Source: Streptomyces sp. B93
GTDB lineage: Bacteria; Actinomycetota; Actinomycetes; Streptomycetales; Streptomycetaceae
NCBI RefSeq assembly: GCF_018070565.1
Contig: NZ_JAGPXL010000001.1
Span: 62,001 to 126,000, forward strand
Direction of reading: 5' to 3'
Length of the DNA: 64,000 nucleotides
A model generated the notes under the pieces. The model was not told where the DNA came from. It did no database searches and saw only the letters and a list, made by a program, of their open reading frames with translations. The position numbers and the translations under genes were made by a program. Positions 51,673 to 59,791 of the stretch are shown piece by piece. Each line of letters opens with the position of its first letter. Positions within the stretch are counted from its first letter, which is position 1.

Positions 51673-52791
51673 ATGACAGACGCACTGAAGCGCCTCTCCG
51701 AGGAAGGCGTCGCGATCTGGCTGGACGACCTCTCGCGCAAGCGGATCACGTCCGGCAACCTCGCCGAACTGCTGGCCGAGCAGCACGTCGTGGGCGTCAC
51801 CACCAATCCGACGATCTTCCAGAAGGCGATCAGCAGCGGGGACGGCTACGAGCAGCAGCTCACCGACCTCGCGGCCCGCAGGGTCACCGTCGAAGAGGCG
51901 GTCCGCATGATCACCACGGCGGACGTCCGGGACGCCGCCGACATCCTGCACCCGGTGTTCGAGGCCACCGGCGGCCAGGACGGCCGGGTCTCCATCGAGG
52001 TCGACCCGCGCCTGGCGCACCACACCCGCGCCACCGTCGCCGAGGCCAGGCAGCTGGCCTGGCTGGTGGACCGGCCGAACACGCTGATCAAGATCCCGGC
52101 CACCAAGGCGGGTCTCCCGGCGATCACCGAGGTGATCGGCAACGGCATCAGCGTCAACGTCACCCTGATCTTCTCGCTGGAGCGCTACCGCGAGGTGATG
52201 GACGCCTACCTCGCCGGTCTGGAGAAGGCCAAGGAGAAGGGCCTGGACCTCTCCAAGATCCACTCGGTCGCCTCCTTCTTCGTGTCCCGCGTGGACACCG
52301 AGATCGACAAGCGGCTCGACGCGCTCGGCACCGACGAGGCCAAGGCGCTGCGCGGCAAGGCCGCCGTCGCCAACGCGCGCCTCGCCTACCAGGCGTACGA
52401 GGAGGTGTTCTCCACCGGCCGCTGGTCGGCGCTGGAGGACGCGGGCGCCAACAAGCAGCGTCCGCTGTGGGCGTCGACGGGCGTGAAGGACCCGGCGTAC
52501 AAGCCGACCCTCTACGTCGACGACCTGGTCGCCCCGAACACGGTGAACACCATGCCGGAGGCCACCCTCCAGGCCACCGAGGAGCAGGGCGAGATCAGCG
52601 GCAACACGATCGCCGGCACGTACGAGCAGGCCCGCGCCGACTTGGACGCGGTCGAGGCGCTCGGCATCAAGTACGACGACGTGGTGCAGCTGCTGGAGGA
52701 CGAGGGCGTCGAGAAGTTCGAGGCGTCCTGGGTCGACCTGCTGACGTCCACCGAGGCGGAGCTGAAGCGCCTCGCCCCCTCGGAGGGCTGA
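51673..52791 (+). CDS. tal: Transaldolase
   Basis: A 372-residue transaldolase of the larger bacterial type. The Schiff-base lysine is in [16 protein letters not shown], preceded by [14 protein letters not shown] at the N-terminus and followed by [18 protein letters not shown] and [18 protein letters not shown]. It lies 34 bp after tkt and 4 bp before zwf. Confidence 0.97.
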   Translation: MTDALKRLSEEGVAIWLDDLSRKRITSGNLAELLAEQHVVGVTTNPTIFQKAISSGDGYEQQLTDLAARRVTVEEAVRMITTADVRDAADILHPVFEATGGQDGRVSIEVDPRLAHHTRATVAEARQLAWLVDRPNTLIKIPATKAGLPAITEVIGNGISVNVTLIFSLERYREVMDAYLAGLEKAKEKGLDLSKIHSVASFFVSRVDTEIDKRLDALGTDEAKALRGKAAVANARLAYQAYEEVFSTGRWSALEDAGANKQRPLWASTGVKDPAYKPTLYVDDLVAPNTVNTMPEATLQATEEQGEISGNTIAGTYEQARADLDAVEALGIKYDDVVQLLEDEGVEKFEASWVDLLTSTEAELKRLAPSEG

Positions 52792-52795
52792 CACC

Positions 52796-54331
52796 TTGTC
52801 CCCCTATGTCACCGGAGCGAACCCGCTTCGTGACCCGGCGGACCGACGGCTCCCGCGGATCGCGGGGCCGTCGGGCCTGGTGATCTTCGGCGTCACGGGC
52901 GATCTGTCGCGGAAGAAGCTGATGCCCGCGGTGTACGACCTCGCCAACCGGGGTCTGCTGCCGCCGGGCTTCTCGCTGGTGGGCTTCGCCCGCCGCGACT
53001 GGGAGAACGAGGACTTCGCCCAGGTCGTGCACGACGCCGTCAAGGAACACGCGCGCACCCCGTTCCGCGAGGAGGTCTGGCAGCAGCTCCTCCAGGGCAT
53101 GCGGTTCGTGCAGGGCACCTTCGACGACGACGACGCCTTCGAGCGGCTGCGGGCCACCATCGAGGACCTCGACAAGGCACAGGGCACGGGCGGCAACTTC
53201 GCCTTCTACCTCTCCGTCCCGCCGAGTTCCTTCCCGGTGGTCATCCAGCAGCTGAAGAAGCACCAGCTGGCCGACCAGAAGAACGGTTCGTGGCGGCGCG
53301 CGGTCATCGAGAAGCCGTTCGGGCACGACCTGAGGTCGGCCGAGGAGCTGAACAAGGTCGTCCACGAGGTCTTCGCTCCCGACCAGGTCTTCCGCATCGA
53401 CCACTACCTGGGCAAGGAGACCGTCCAGAACATCCTGGCGCTGCGGTTCGCCAACACGATGTTCGAGCCGATCTGGAACCGGTCGTTCGTCGACCACGTG
53501 CAGATCACCATGGCCGAGGACATCGGCATCGGCGGCCGGGCGGGCTACTACGACGGGATCGGCGCCGCCCGAGACGTCATCCAGAACCACCTGCTCCAGC
53601 TGATGGCGCTGACCGCGATGGAGGAGCCCGCCTCCTTCGACGCCGACGCGCTCGCGGCGGAGAAGACCAAGGTGCTCGGCGCGGTGCGGCTGCCCAAGGA
53701 CCTGGGCCGGGACACCGTGCGGGCGCAGTACGCGTCCGGCTGGCAGGGCGGCGCGAAGGTCATCGGCTACCTCGACGAGGAGGGCATCGACCCCAAGTCG
53801 AAGACCGACACCTACGCGGCGATCAAGCTGGGCATCGACAACCGCCGCTGGGCGGGCGTCCCCTTCTACCTGCGCACCGGCAAGCGGCTCGGCCGCCGGG
53901 TCACCGAGATCGCGGTGGTCTTCCAGCGCGCCCCGCACTCCCCCTTCGACCACACGGCGACGGAGGAGCTGGGCAAGAACGCGATCGTGATCCGCGTCCA
54001 GCCCGACGAGGGCGTCACGGTCCGCTTCGGCTCGAAGGTGCCGGGCACCTCGATGGAGATCCGGGACGTGTCCATGGACTTCGCCTACGGCGAGTCGTTC
54101 ACGGAGTCCAGCCCGGAGGCGTACGAGCGGCTCATCCTCGATGTGCTGCTGGGCGACGCCAACCTCTTCCCGCGCACCGAGGAGGTCGAGCTGTCCTGGA
54201 AGATCCTCGACCCGATCGAGGAGTACTGGGACTCCAACGGCAAGCCCGCCCGGTACCCGGCCGGGACCTGGGGGCCCACCGAGGCGGACGACATGCTTCA
54301 GCGCGACGGACGGAGCTGGCGCAGGCCATGA
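52796..54331 (+). CDS. zwf: Glucose-6-phosphate 1-dehydrogenase
   Basis: A 511-residue enzyme of the oxidative pentose phosphate branch. The coenzyme motif is GVTGDLSRKKLMPAVYDLANRG, and the substrate motif with the catalytic histidine is FRIDHYLGKETVQNILALRFAN. Normal length. It begins at TTG 52796 with GGAGGG about nine bases upstream, the only TTG start I see in the window. It overlaps opcA by 4 bp. Confidence 0.97.
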   Translation: MSPYVTGANPLRDPADRRLPRIAGPSGLVIFGVTGDLSRKKLMPAVYDLANRGLLPPGFSLVGFARRDWENEDFAQVVHDAVKEHARTPFREEVWQQLLQGMRFVQGTFDDDDAFERLRATIEDLDKAQGTGGNFAFYLSVPPSSFPVVIQQLKKHQLADQKNGSWRRAVIEKPFGHDLRSAEELNKVVHEVFAPDQVFRIDHYLGKETVQNILALRFANTMFEPIWNRSFVDHVQITMAEDIGIGGRAGYYDGIGAARDVIQNHLLQLMALTAMEEPASFDADALAAEKTKVLGAVRLPKDLGRDTVRAQYASGWQGGAKVIGYLDEEGIDPKSKTDTYAAIKLGIDNRRWAGVPFYLRTGKRLGRRVTEIAVVFQRAPHSPFDHTATEELGKNAIVIRVQPDEGVTVRFGSKVPGTSMEIRDVSMDFAYGESFTESSPEAYERLILDVLLGDANLFPRTEEVELSWKILDPIEEYWDSNGKPARYPAGTWGPTEADDMLQRDGRSWRRP

Positions 54332-55377
54332 AGATCGACCTCACCGACACCACCTCCAGCAAGATAAACAAGGCGCTGGTGCAGGGCCGCCGCGCCATCG
54401 GCACTCCGGCCGTCGGCATGGTCCTGACCCTCGTCATCGTCACCGACGAGGAGAACGCCTACGACGCCCTGAAGGCCGCGGGCGACGCCTCGCACGAGCA
54501 CCCCTCGCGCACCCTGGTCGTCATCAAGCGGGTCTCCCGCTCCCCCCGCGACCGCACCCAGTCCCGCCTCGACGCCGAGGTCCGCCTCGGTCCGGAGGCG
54601 GGCACCGGTGAGACGGTCGTGCTGCGGCTCTACGGCGACGTGGCCGAGCACGCCCAGTCGGTGGTGCTGCCGCTGCTGCTGCCGGACGCCCCCGTGGTCG
54701 TCTGGTGGCCGGTGAACGCGCCGCTGGACCCGGCGAAGGACCCGCTCGGCGCCCTCGCCCAGCGCCGGGTCACCGACACCTACGCCGCCGAGCAGCCGAT
54801 CGAGGACCTCACCGCCCGCGCCGGGACCTACACCCCCGGCGACACCGACCTGTCGTGGACCCGCATCACGCCCTGGCGTTCGATGCTGGCCGCGGCCCTG
54901 GACCAGGTCACCTGCCAGGTGCAGGGCGTCGAGGTCGAGGGCGAGGAGTTCAACCCGAGCTGCGAGCTGCTGGCGATGTGGCTGGCGGAGCGGCTGGCCG
55001 TGCCCGTGCAGCGGTCGGTGTCCGCCGGCCCCGGGCTCACCGCGGTGCGGATGACGACCGACTGCGGCCCGATCGTCCTGGACCGGGCCGACGGCACCCT
55101 GGCCACGCTCGCCATCCAGGACCAGCCGGAGCGGGCGGTGGCCCTCAAGCGCCGCGACACGGCCGAGCTGATCGCGGAGGAGCTGCGCCGGCTCGACCCG
55201 GACGACACCTACGCGTCGGCGCTGCGGTACGGGGTGAACCGGCTGAACCCGTCCACCGGGTCCGACGGGTCCGCCGGTGAGCCGGTCGCGGTGCCCGCCC
55301 CGGAGGAGACGTCGCCGAAGGCGTCCGCGAAGAAGGCCACCAGGAAGGCCCCGGCGAAGAAGGCGGCGGCGAAGTGA
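54328..55377 (+). CDS. opcA: Glucose-6-phosphate dehydrogenase assembly protein OpcA
   Basis: A 349-residue OpcA protein required for full G6PDH activity in cyanobacteria and actinobacteria. The start MKIDLTDTTSSKINKALVQGRR and segments VVLPLLLPDAPVVVWWPVNAP, DTDLSWTRITPWRSMLAAALD and FNPSCELLAMWLAERL are typical. The last 20 residues are lysine/alanine-rich (KASAKKATRKAPAKKAAAK), resembling a histone H1-like tail and not needed for the core fold. It is coupled to zwf and pgl by 4-bp overlaps. Confidence 0.95.
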   Translation: MKIDLTDTTSSKINKALVQGRRAIGTPAVGMVLTLVIVTDEENAYDALKAAGDASHEHPSRTLVVIKRVSRSPRDRTQSRLDAEVRLGPEAGTGETVVLRLYGDVAEHAQSVVLPLLLPDAPVVVWWPVNAPLDPAKDPLGALAQRRVTDTYAAEQPIEDLTARAGTYTPGDTDLSWTRITPWRSMLAAALDQVTCQVQGVEVEGEEFNPSCELLAMWLAERLAVPVQRSVSAGPGLTAVRMTTDCGPIVLDRADGTLATLAIQDQPERAVALKRRDTAELIAEELRRLDPDDTYASALRYGVNRLNPSTGSDGSAGEPVAVPAPEETSPKASAKKATRKAPAKKAAAK

Positions 55378-56156
55378 ACACCCCGCAGCTGGTCGTGCAC
55401 CACGACAAGGAGCTGATGGCGCAGGCCGCGGCGGCCCGGCTGATCACGAAGATCGTCGACGCCCAGGCCTCGCGCGGCTCCGCGTCGGTCGTCCTGACCG
55501 GCGGTCGCAACGGCAACGGCCTGCTGGCCGCGCTGTCGGCGGCGCCCGCCCGGGACGCGATCGACTGGGGCCGTCTTGACCTGTGGTGGGGCGACGAGCG
55601 GTTCCTGCCCGAGGGCGACCCGGACCGCAATGTCACCCAGGCCCGGGAGGCACTGCTGGACGCGGTGCCGCTGGACCCGAAGCGTGTGCACGCCATGCCC
55701 GCGTCGGACGGCCCGTGGGGCGGTGACGTGGACGCGGCGGCGGCCGCCTACGCCGAGGAGTTGGCGGCGGCGGCCGGACCGGAGAACCACGGCCCGGTGC
55801 CGTCCTTCGACGTGCTGATGCTGGGCGTCGGCCCGGACACCCATGTCGCCTCGCTCTTCCCCGAGCTGCCCGCCGTACGGGAGACCGAGCGCACCGTCGT
55901 CGGGGTGCACGGCGCTCCCAAGCCGCCGCCGACCCGGGTCAGCCTGACCCTGCCCGCGATCCGTGCCGCCCGTGAGGTGTGGCTGCTGGCCGCGGGTGAG
56001 GACAAGGCGCAGGCCGCGGCGATCGCGCTGTCCGGCGCCGGGGAGATCCAGGCCCCGGCGGCGGGCGCGAGGGGGCGGGCGCGCACCCTGTGGCTGCTGG
56101 ACGACGCGGCGGCCTCGCAGCTGCCGCGGTCGCTGTACCCACCGGCGTCACCGTGA
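55374..56156 (+). CDS. pgl: 6-phosphogluconolactonase
   Basis: A 260-residue DevB/SOL-type lactonase hydrolysing 6-phosphogluconolactone. Family motifs include VVLTGGRNGNGLLAAL, DWGRLDLWWGDERFLPEGDPDRN, DVLMLGVGPDTHVASLFPELPAV and VSLTLPAIRAAREVWLLAAGEDKAQA. It starts at GTG overlapping the opcA stop and closes the pentose phosphate operon, followed at once by a strong terminator. Confidence 0.95.
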   Translation: MNTPQLVVHHDKELMAQAAAARLITKIVDAQASRGSASVVLTGGRNGNGLLAALSAAPARDAIDWGRLDLWWGDERFLPEGDPDRNVTQAREALLDAVPLDPKRVHAMPASDGPWGGDVDAAAAAYAEELAAAAGPENHGPVPSFDVLMLGVGPDTHVASLFPELPAVRETERTVVGVHGAPKPPPTRVSLTLPAIRAAREVWLLAAGEDKAQAAAIALSGAGEIQAPAAGARGRARTLWLLDDAAASQLPRSLYPPASP

Positions 56157-56160
56157 CGGA

Positions 56161-56196
56161 CCGGGTCCCCGCCCGCCGCCGCGGGCGGGGACCCGG
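56161..56196. terminator. Bidirectional terminator between pgl and the alpha-glucoside operon
   Basis: A perfect 16-bp GC-rich stem (56161-56176 with 56181-56196) has a four-base loop. It starts 5 bp after the pgl stop and ends 12 bp before the stop of the convergent permease gene. Confidence 0.85.
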
Positions 56197-56208
56197 AACT
56201 CATGGGCC

Positions 56209-57048
56209 CTATTTGACCGAGCCCGCCATCACGCCCTGCACGAAGTGCCGCTGGAAGGCGAAGAACACCGCCACCGGCACGATCAGGGAGAGGAAGGCGC
56301 CGGGCGCGAGCACATCGATGTTGCTGCCGAACTGCCGGATCTGCGACTGGAGTTCCACGGTGAGCGGCTGGGCGGAGCTGTCCGCGAAGAGCAGCGCCAC
56401 CAGCATGTCGTTCCACACCCACAGGAACTGGAAGATGGCGAGGCTGGCGATGGCCGGGCGGCCCACCGGCAGCACCAGCCGGGTGAAGATCCGCCACTCG
56501 CCGCCGCCGTCCATGCGGGCGGCCTCCAGCATCTCCTTGGGCATCTCGGCGAAGTAGTTCCGCAGCAGGAACACCGCGAACGGCAGCCCGTAGGCGACGT
56601 GGAAGAGCACCACGCCGGGGATCGTGCCGAACAGGCCGAGCTGGCCGAAGAGTTTGGCGACCGGCAGCAGCCCGATCTGCACGGGCACCACCAGCAGCGC
56701 CACCACCACCAGGAAGATGGGCTCCCGGCCGGGGAAGTCCAGCCAGGCGAACGCGTATCCGGCGAGCGCCGCGACCCCGACGACCAGGACGGTCGTGGGC
56801 ACCGAGATCAGGACGGTGTTCCAGAAGGCGCGGGTGATCCCGGCGTTGTCCAGCAGGGCCGCGTAGTTGTCGAAGGACAGCTGCCCGGGGCTGGTGAACA
56901 CCGTCCACCAGCCGCCCTTCGCGGTGTCCTCGGTGGAGCGCAGCGAGGAGAGCAGCAGCCCGGCGAGCGGGGTCATCCAGACCAGGCCGATCACGACCAG
57001 GAACGCCTGGACCACACCGCTGCCCAGGTAGCGCCGGACCGCGTTCAT
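56209..57048 (-). CDS. Sugar ABC transporter permease, MalG/AglG-like
   Basis: A 279-residue permease and last gene of the alpha-glucoside-type operon. Helix 1 is VVQAFLVVIGLVWMTPLAGLLLSSL, and the EAA loop is LEAARMDGGGEWRIFTRLVLPVGRPAIASL. The C-terminus FAFQRHFVQGVMAGSVK is typical. ATG 57048 overlaps the upstream permease stop by 4 bp; the longer open frame upstream is unsupported. A ribosome site GAAGGAG lies ahead. Confidence 0.92.
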   Translation of the reverse strand: MNAVRRYLGSGVVQAFLVVIGLVWMTPLAGLLLSSLRSTEDTAKGGWWTVFTSPGQLSFDNYAALLDNAGITRAFWNTVLISVPTTVLVVGVAALAGYAFAWLDFPGREPIFLVVVALLVVPVQIGLLPVAKLFGQLGLFGTIPGVVLFHVAYGLPFAVFLLRNYFAEMPKEMLEAARMDGGGEWRIFTRLVLPVGRPAIASLAIFQFLWVWNDMLVALLFADSSAQPLTVELQSQIRQFGSNIDVLAPGAFLSLIVPVAVFFAFQRHFVQGVMAGSVK

Positions 57049-58415
57049 CGCTGACTCCTTCGAAAACGCCGGACGTTGAACACCATCGCCGGGACCACCA
57101 GCAGCAGGAGCAGCACGCCGAGCGCGCTGCCGAGGCCCTGGTCGTTGCCGCCGCCGAAGGAGACCAGCCACATCTGGGTGGCGAGCACGGTGGCGTCCTC
57201 CTGCACGGGCCCGGGCGCGATGATGTAGACGAGGTCGAAGACCTTCATCACATTGATCACCAGGGTGACGAAGACGACCGTCAGCACGGGCGCCAGCAGC
57301 GGCACGGTGATCTTCCGGAAGATCTGCCACTCGTTGGCGCCGTCGATCCGGGCCGCCTCCAGCGCGTCCCGGGGCAGCGCGGAGAGGCCCGCCCCGATCA
57401 GCACCATCGCGAACCCGGTCCAGATCCACAGGTACGCCCCGATGATCGCCGGGGTGACCAGGGCCGGCCCGAGCCAGGAGATCCCGTCGTAGGGCGGCGC
57501 GAAGTTGCCGGCGGGCAGCCTGAGTTCGTAGCCGCCCTGGTCCAGGCCGGTGAAGCGGAACGTGCCGTCGGCGCCGGTGGTGGTGCTGGCGACCGTCCGG
57601 CCGTCCCGCACCGCCTCGACCGTCAGCTCGGGCAGCCCGCTCTCGCCCGGGTCGACCTCGCCCTGCCTGCCGCCGCCCCCGGGCGTGAAGTCCAGGTAGA
57701 CCACGCCGCGCAGTTCGCCGGGGGTGGGCTCCAGGCCCTCGGCCCGCTCGGCGGGCGCCGCACCGCCCGGCAGGTCGTCGGGTGCCACGCCGACCAGGCC
57801 GAGCGCCACCGAGTCCCCGGGGGACACGCTGGTGCCGGTCCGGTAGGAGCCGTCGCCGTCCTCGGCGAGCCCCTGATCGGGGCGCGGCCGGGCGGTCGGG
57901 TACGACGAGCTGCCCTTGAAGGCGTCGTGCACCGAGACCACGGCCGCGTTGAGCACGCCCTTGTCGGGGTCCTCGTCGTAGGCGAGGCGGAAGATGATGC
58001 CGGCGGCGAGGAAGGACACCGCCATCGGCATGAACAGCAGCAGCTTGAACGCGGTCGCCCAGCGGATCTTCTCCACCAGCACGGCCAGGATCAGCCCGAG
58101 CCCGGTGAGCAGGGCCGGGGCGACGACGACCCAGATCGCGGTGTTGCGCACGGCCTTGAGGGTGGCCGGGTCGCGGAACATCTCGGTGTAGTTGTCGCCG
58201 CCGACGAAGCGGTCGCCGGAGGCGTCGAAGAAGCTGCGTCCGATCGAGAACAGCGCCGGGTACAGCACGAGGGCGCCGAGCAGCAGCAGGGCGGGGAAGA
58301 CGAACAACAGGGCGATGACCCGCCCCCGCCGCCGGGTGCGCCGGGCGCCCGGCGGCGGGGGGACCGGCGGCGGAGTGCTCGCCGGGCTCGTCTCCTTGGC
58401 GAAGGTCGCGGTCAT
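57045..58415 (-). CDS. Sugar ABC transporter permease, MalF/AglF-like, with a large extracellular Cna-B/SdrD-like insert
   Basis: A 456-residue permease, about 150 residues longer than ordinary members. Helices 1-3 are at about 33-55, 92-114 and 124-145. Between helices 3 and 4 (residues about 148-310, DNA about 57486-57974) lies an exported stretch whose second half, GELRGVVYLDFTPGGGG ... GLPELTVEAVRDGRTVASTTT ... GTFRFTGLDQGGYELRLP, reads as one Cna-B/SdrD-type beta-sandwich. The coupling loop ALEAARIDGANEWQIFRKITVPLLAP is intact, so the transporter should still work. It is 7 bp after the binding-protein gene. Confidence 0.9.
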   Translation of the reverse strand: MTATFAKETSPASTPPPVPPPPGARRTRRRGRVIALLFVFPALLLLGALVLYPALFSIGRSFFDASGDRFVGGDNYTEMFRDPATLKAVRNTAIWVVVAPALLTGLGLILAVLVEKIRWATAFKLLLFMPMAVSFLAAGIIFRLAYDEDPDKGVLNAAVVSVHDAFKGSSSYPTARPRPDQGLAEDGDGSYRTGTSVSPGDSVALGLVGVAPDDLPGGAAPAERAEGLEPTPGELRGVVYLDFTPGGGGRQGEVDPGESGLPELTVEAVRDGRTVASTTTGADGTFRFTGLDQGGYELRLPAGNFAPPYDGISWLGPALVTPAIIGAYLWIWTGFAMVLIGAGLSALPRDALEAARIDGANEWQIFRKITVPLLAPVLTVVFVTLVINVMKVFDLVYIIAPGPVQEDATVLATQMWLVSFGGGNDQGLGSALGVLLLLLVVPAMVFNVRRFRRSQR

Positions 58416-58422
58416 CGCCGTA

Positions 58423-59751
58423 TCAGCCCTTGTACGCCTTGGCCGCCGCCTTCTCCAGCTCGGCGGCGGTCGCCTCCGGGTCCGAGGGGTCGCGCAGGAA
58501 GTCCTGGAGGATCTTCCACTCGCCGACGCCCTTGGTGCCGCCGAAGGCCGCGGGGGCCTGGTCGGACATGTCGAAGCGGACCGAGTCCCCGGCGTCGACT
58601 AGGGACTTGGCAGTCGCCCGGGTGACGTCGTCGCCGTAGGCGGTGAGGTCGAGCGCCTTGTTCGGGGAGAGGAATCCGCCCGCCTCGGCCCACACGGCGG
58701 CGGCCTCCGGCGTGGCGAGGTACTCCAGGAGCGCCATTCCGGCCTTGGCGTTCTTGCCGTCCTTCAGGACGACGGCCGCGTCACCGCCGCTGACGACCGG
58801 CGCGGTGCCGCCGTCGACCGGCGGGAACGGGAAGAAGTCGGCGTCCTTGCCGATCTCCTTGCCGAACTGGTCCTTGGCGACGCCCGCGACGAAGTCGCCC
58901 TCGTAGACCATCCCGGCCTCGGGCTCGGGGCCGAAGACCTTCTCCACGGAGCCGGGGAAGTCGGTGTTCAGGGCCTGCTTCTGGCCGCCCGCGATGAGCT
59001 GCTCGTCCTTGAAGAGTTCCCCGAGGGTGCCGAGCGCCTTCACCACCGAGGCGTCGGTCCACTTCAGTTCGTGCGCGGCGAGGGCGTCGTACTTCTCGGG
59101 GCCCGCCTGGGAGAGGTAGATGTTCTCGAACCAGTCGGTGAGGGTCCAGCCGTCCTGACCGGCGACGGAGAACGCGGCGAGCCCGGAGTCGGAGACGGTG
59201 TGCCCGGCCTCGAGCATCTCGTCGTAGCTCGTCGGCGGCTCGACTCCGGCCTGGGCGAGGGCGTCGGGGCTGTACCAGACCGTCGACTTGTGGGCGGCCT
59301 TGAAGTAGAGGCCGTAGAAGGTGCCGTCGACGCTGCCGTAGTCCTTCCAGACGGGGGCGAAGTTGGCGTCCACGGCCTGCTCGGCCTTGCCGGACAGCGG
59401 CGTCAGCCAGCCCTCCTTCGCGAACTGCTGCAACACGCCGACCTGCGGGACCATCACGACGTCGGGGGCGTTGCCGCCTTCTATCTTGCTGCCGACGACG
59501 GTGGAGACGTTGTCGCCGGTGGAGACGAACTGGGTCTTGGCGCCGGTCTCCTCGGTGAACGCGTCCAGCACCTTCTGGAAGTTCTTCTGCTCGGTCCCGG
59601 ACCAGACCCCGGCCACGGTGACGGTCTGGCCGCTGAGCGACTGGTCGCCGCCGCCCGCGGTGACGGGGTCACTGTCGCCGCAGGCGGTGGCGGTGAGCGC
59701 CAGGACAAGGGCGGTGCAGCCGGTGAGCAGGGTGGTACGTCGTCGCATCAT
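58423..59751 (-). CDS. Alpha-glucoside-type ABC transporter binding lipoprotein, AglE-like
   Basis: A 442-residue lipoprotein with signal TLLTGCTALVLALTATAC. The sequence TVTVAGVWSGTEQKNFQKVLDAFTEETGAKTQFVSTGDNVSTVVGSKIEGGNAPDVVMVPQ matches the AglE-type alpha-glucoside binding-protein pattern. ATG 59751 is the first of two adjacent ATGs and has GAAGGGA upstream. It lies 40 bp after the GH13 gene and 7 bp before the permease gene, as expected for an operon importing and hydrolysing alpha-glucosides. Confidence 0.87.
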   Translation of the reverse strand: MMRRRTTLLTGCTALVLALTATACGDSDPVTAGGGDQSLSGQTVTVAGVWSGTEQKNFQKVLDAFTEETGAKTQFVSTGDNVSTVVGSKIEGGNAPDVVMVPQVGVLQQFAKEGWLTPLSGKAEQAVDANFAPVWKDYGSVDGTFYGLYFKAAHKSTVWYSPDALAQAGVEPPTSYDEMLEAGHTVSDSGLAAFSVAGQDGWTLTDWFENIYLSQAGPEKYDALAAHELKWTDASVVKALGTLGELFKDEQLIAGGQKQALNTDFPGSVEKVFGPEPEAGMVYEGDFVAGVAKDQFGKEIGKDADFFPFPPVDGGTAPVVSGGDAAVVLKDGKNAKAGMALLEYLATPEAAAVWAEAGGFLSPNKALDLTAYGDDVTRATAKSLVDAGDSVRFDMSDQAPAAFGGTKGVGEWKILQDFLRDPSDPEATAAELEKAAAKAYKG

Positions 59752-59791
59752 CGTTGATGTCCCTTCGGGGAATGAGTGGGTGACGGGAGGT

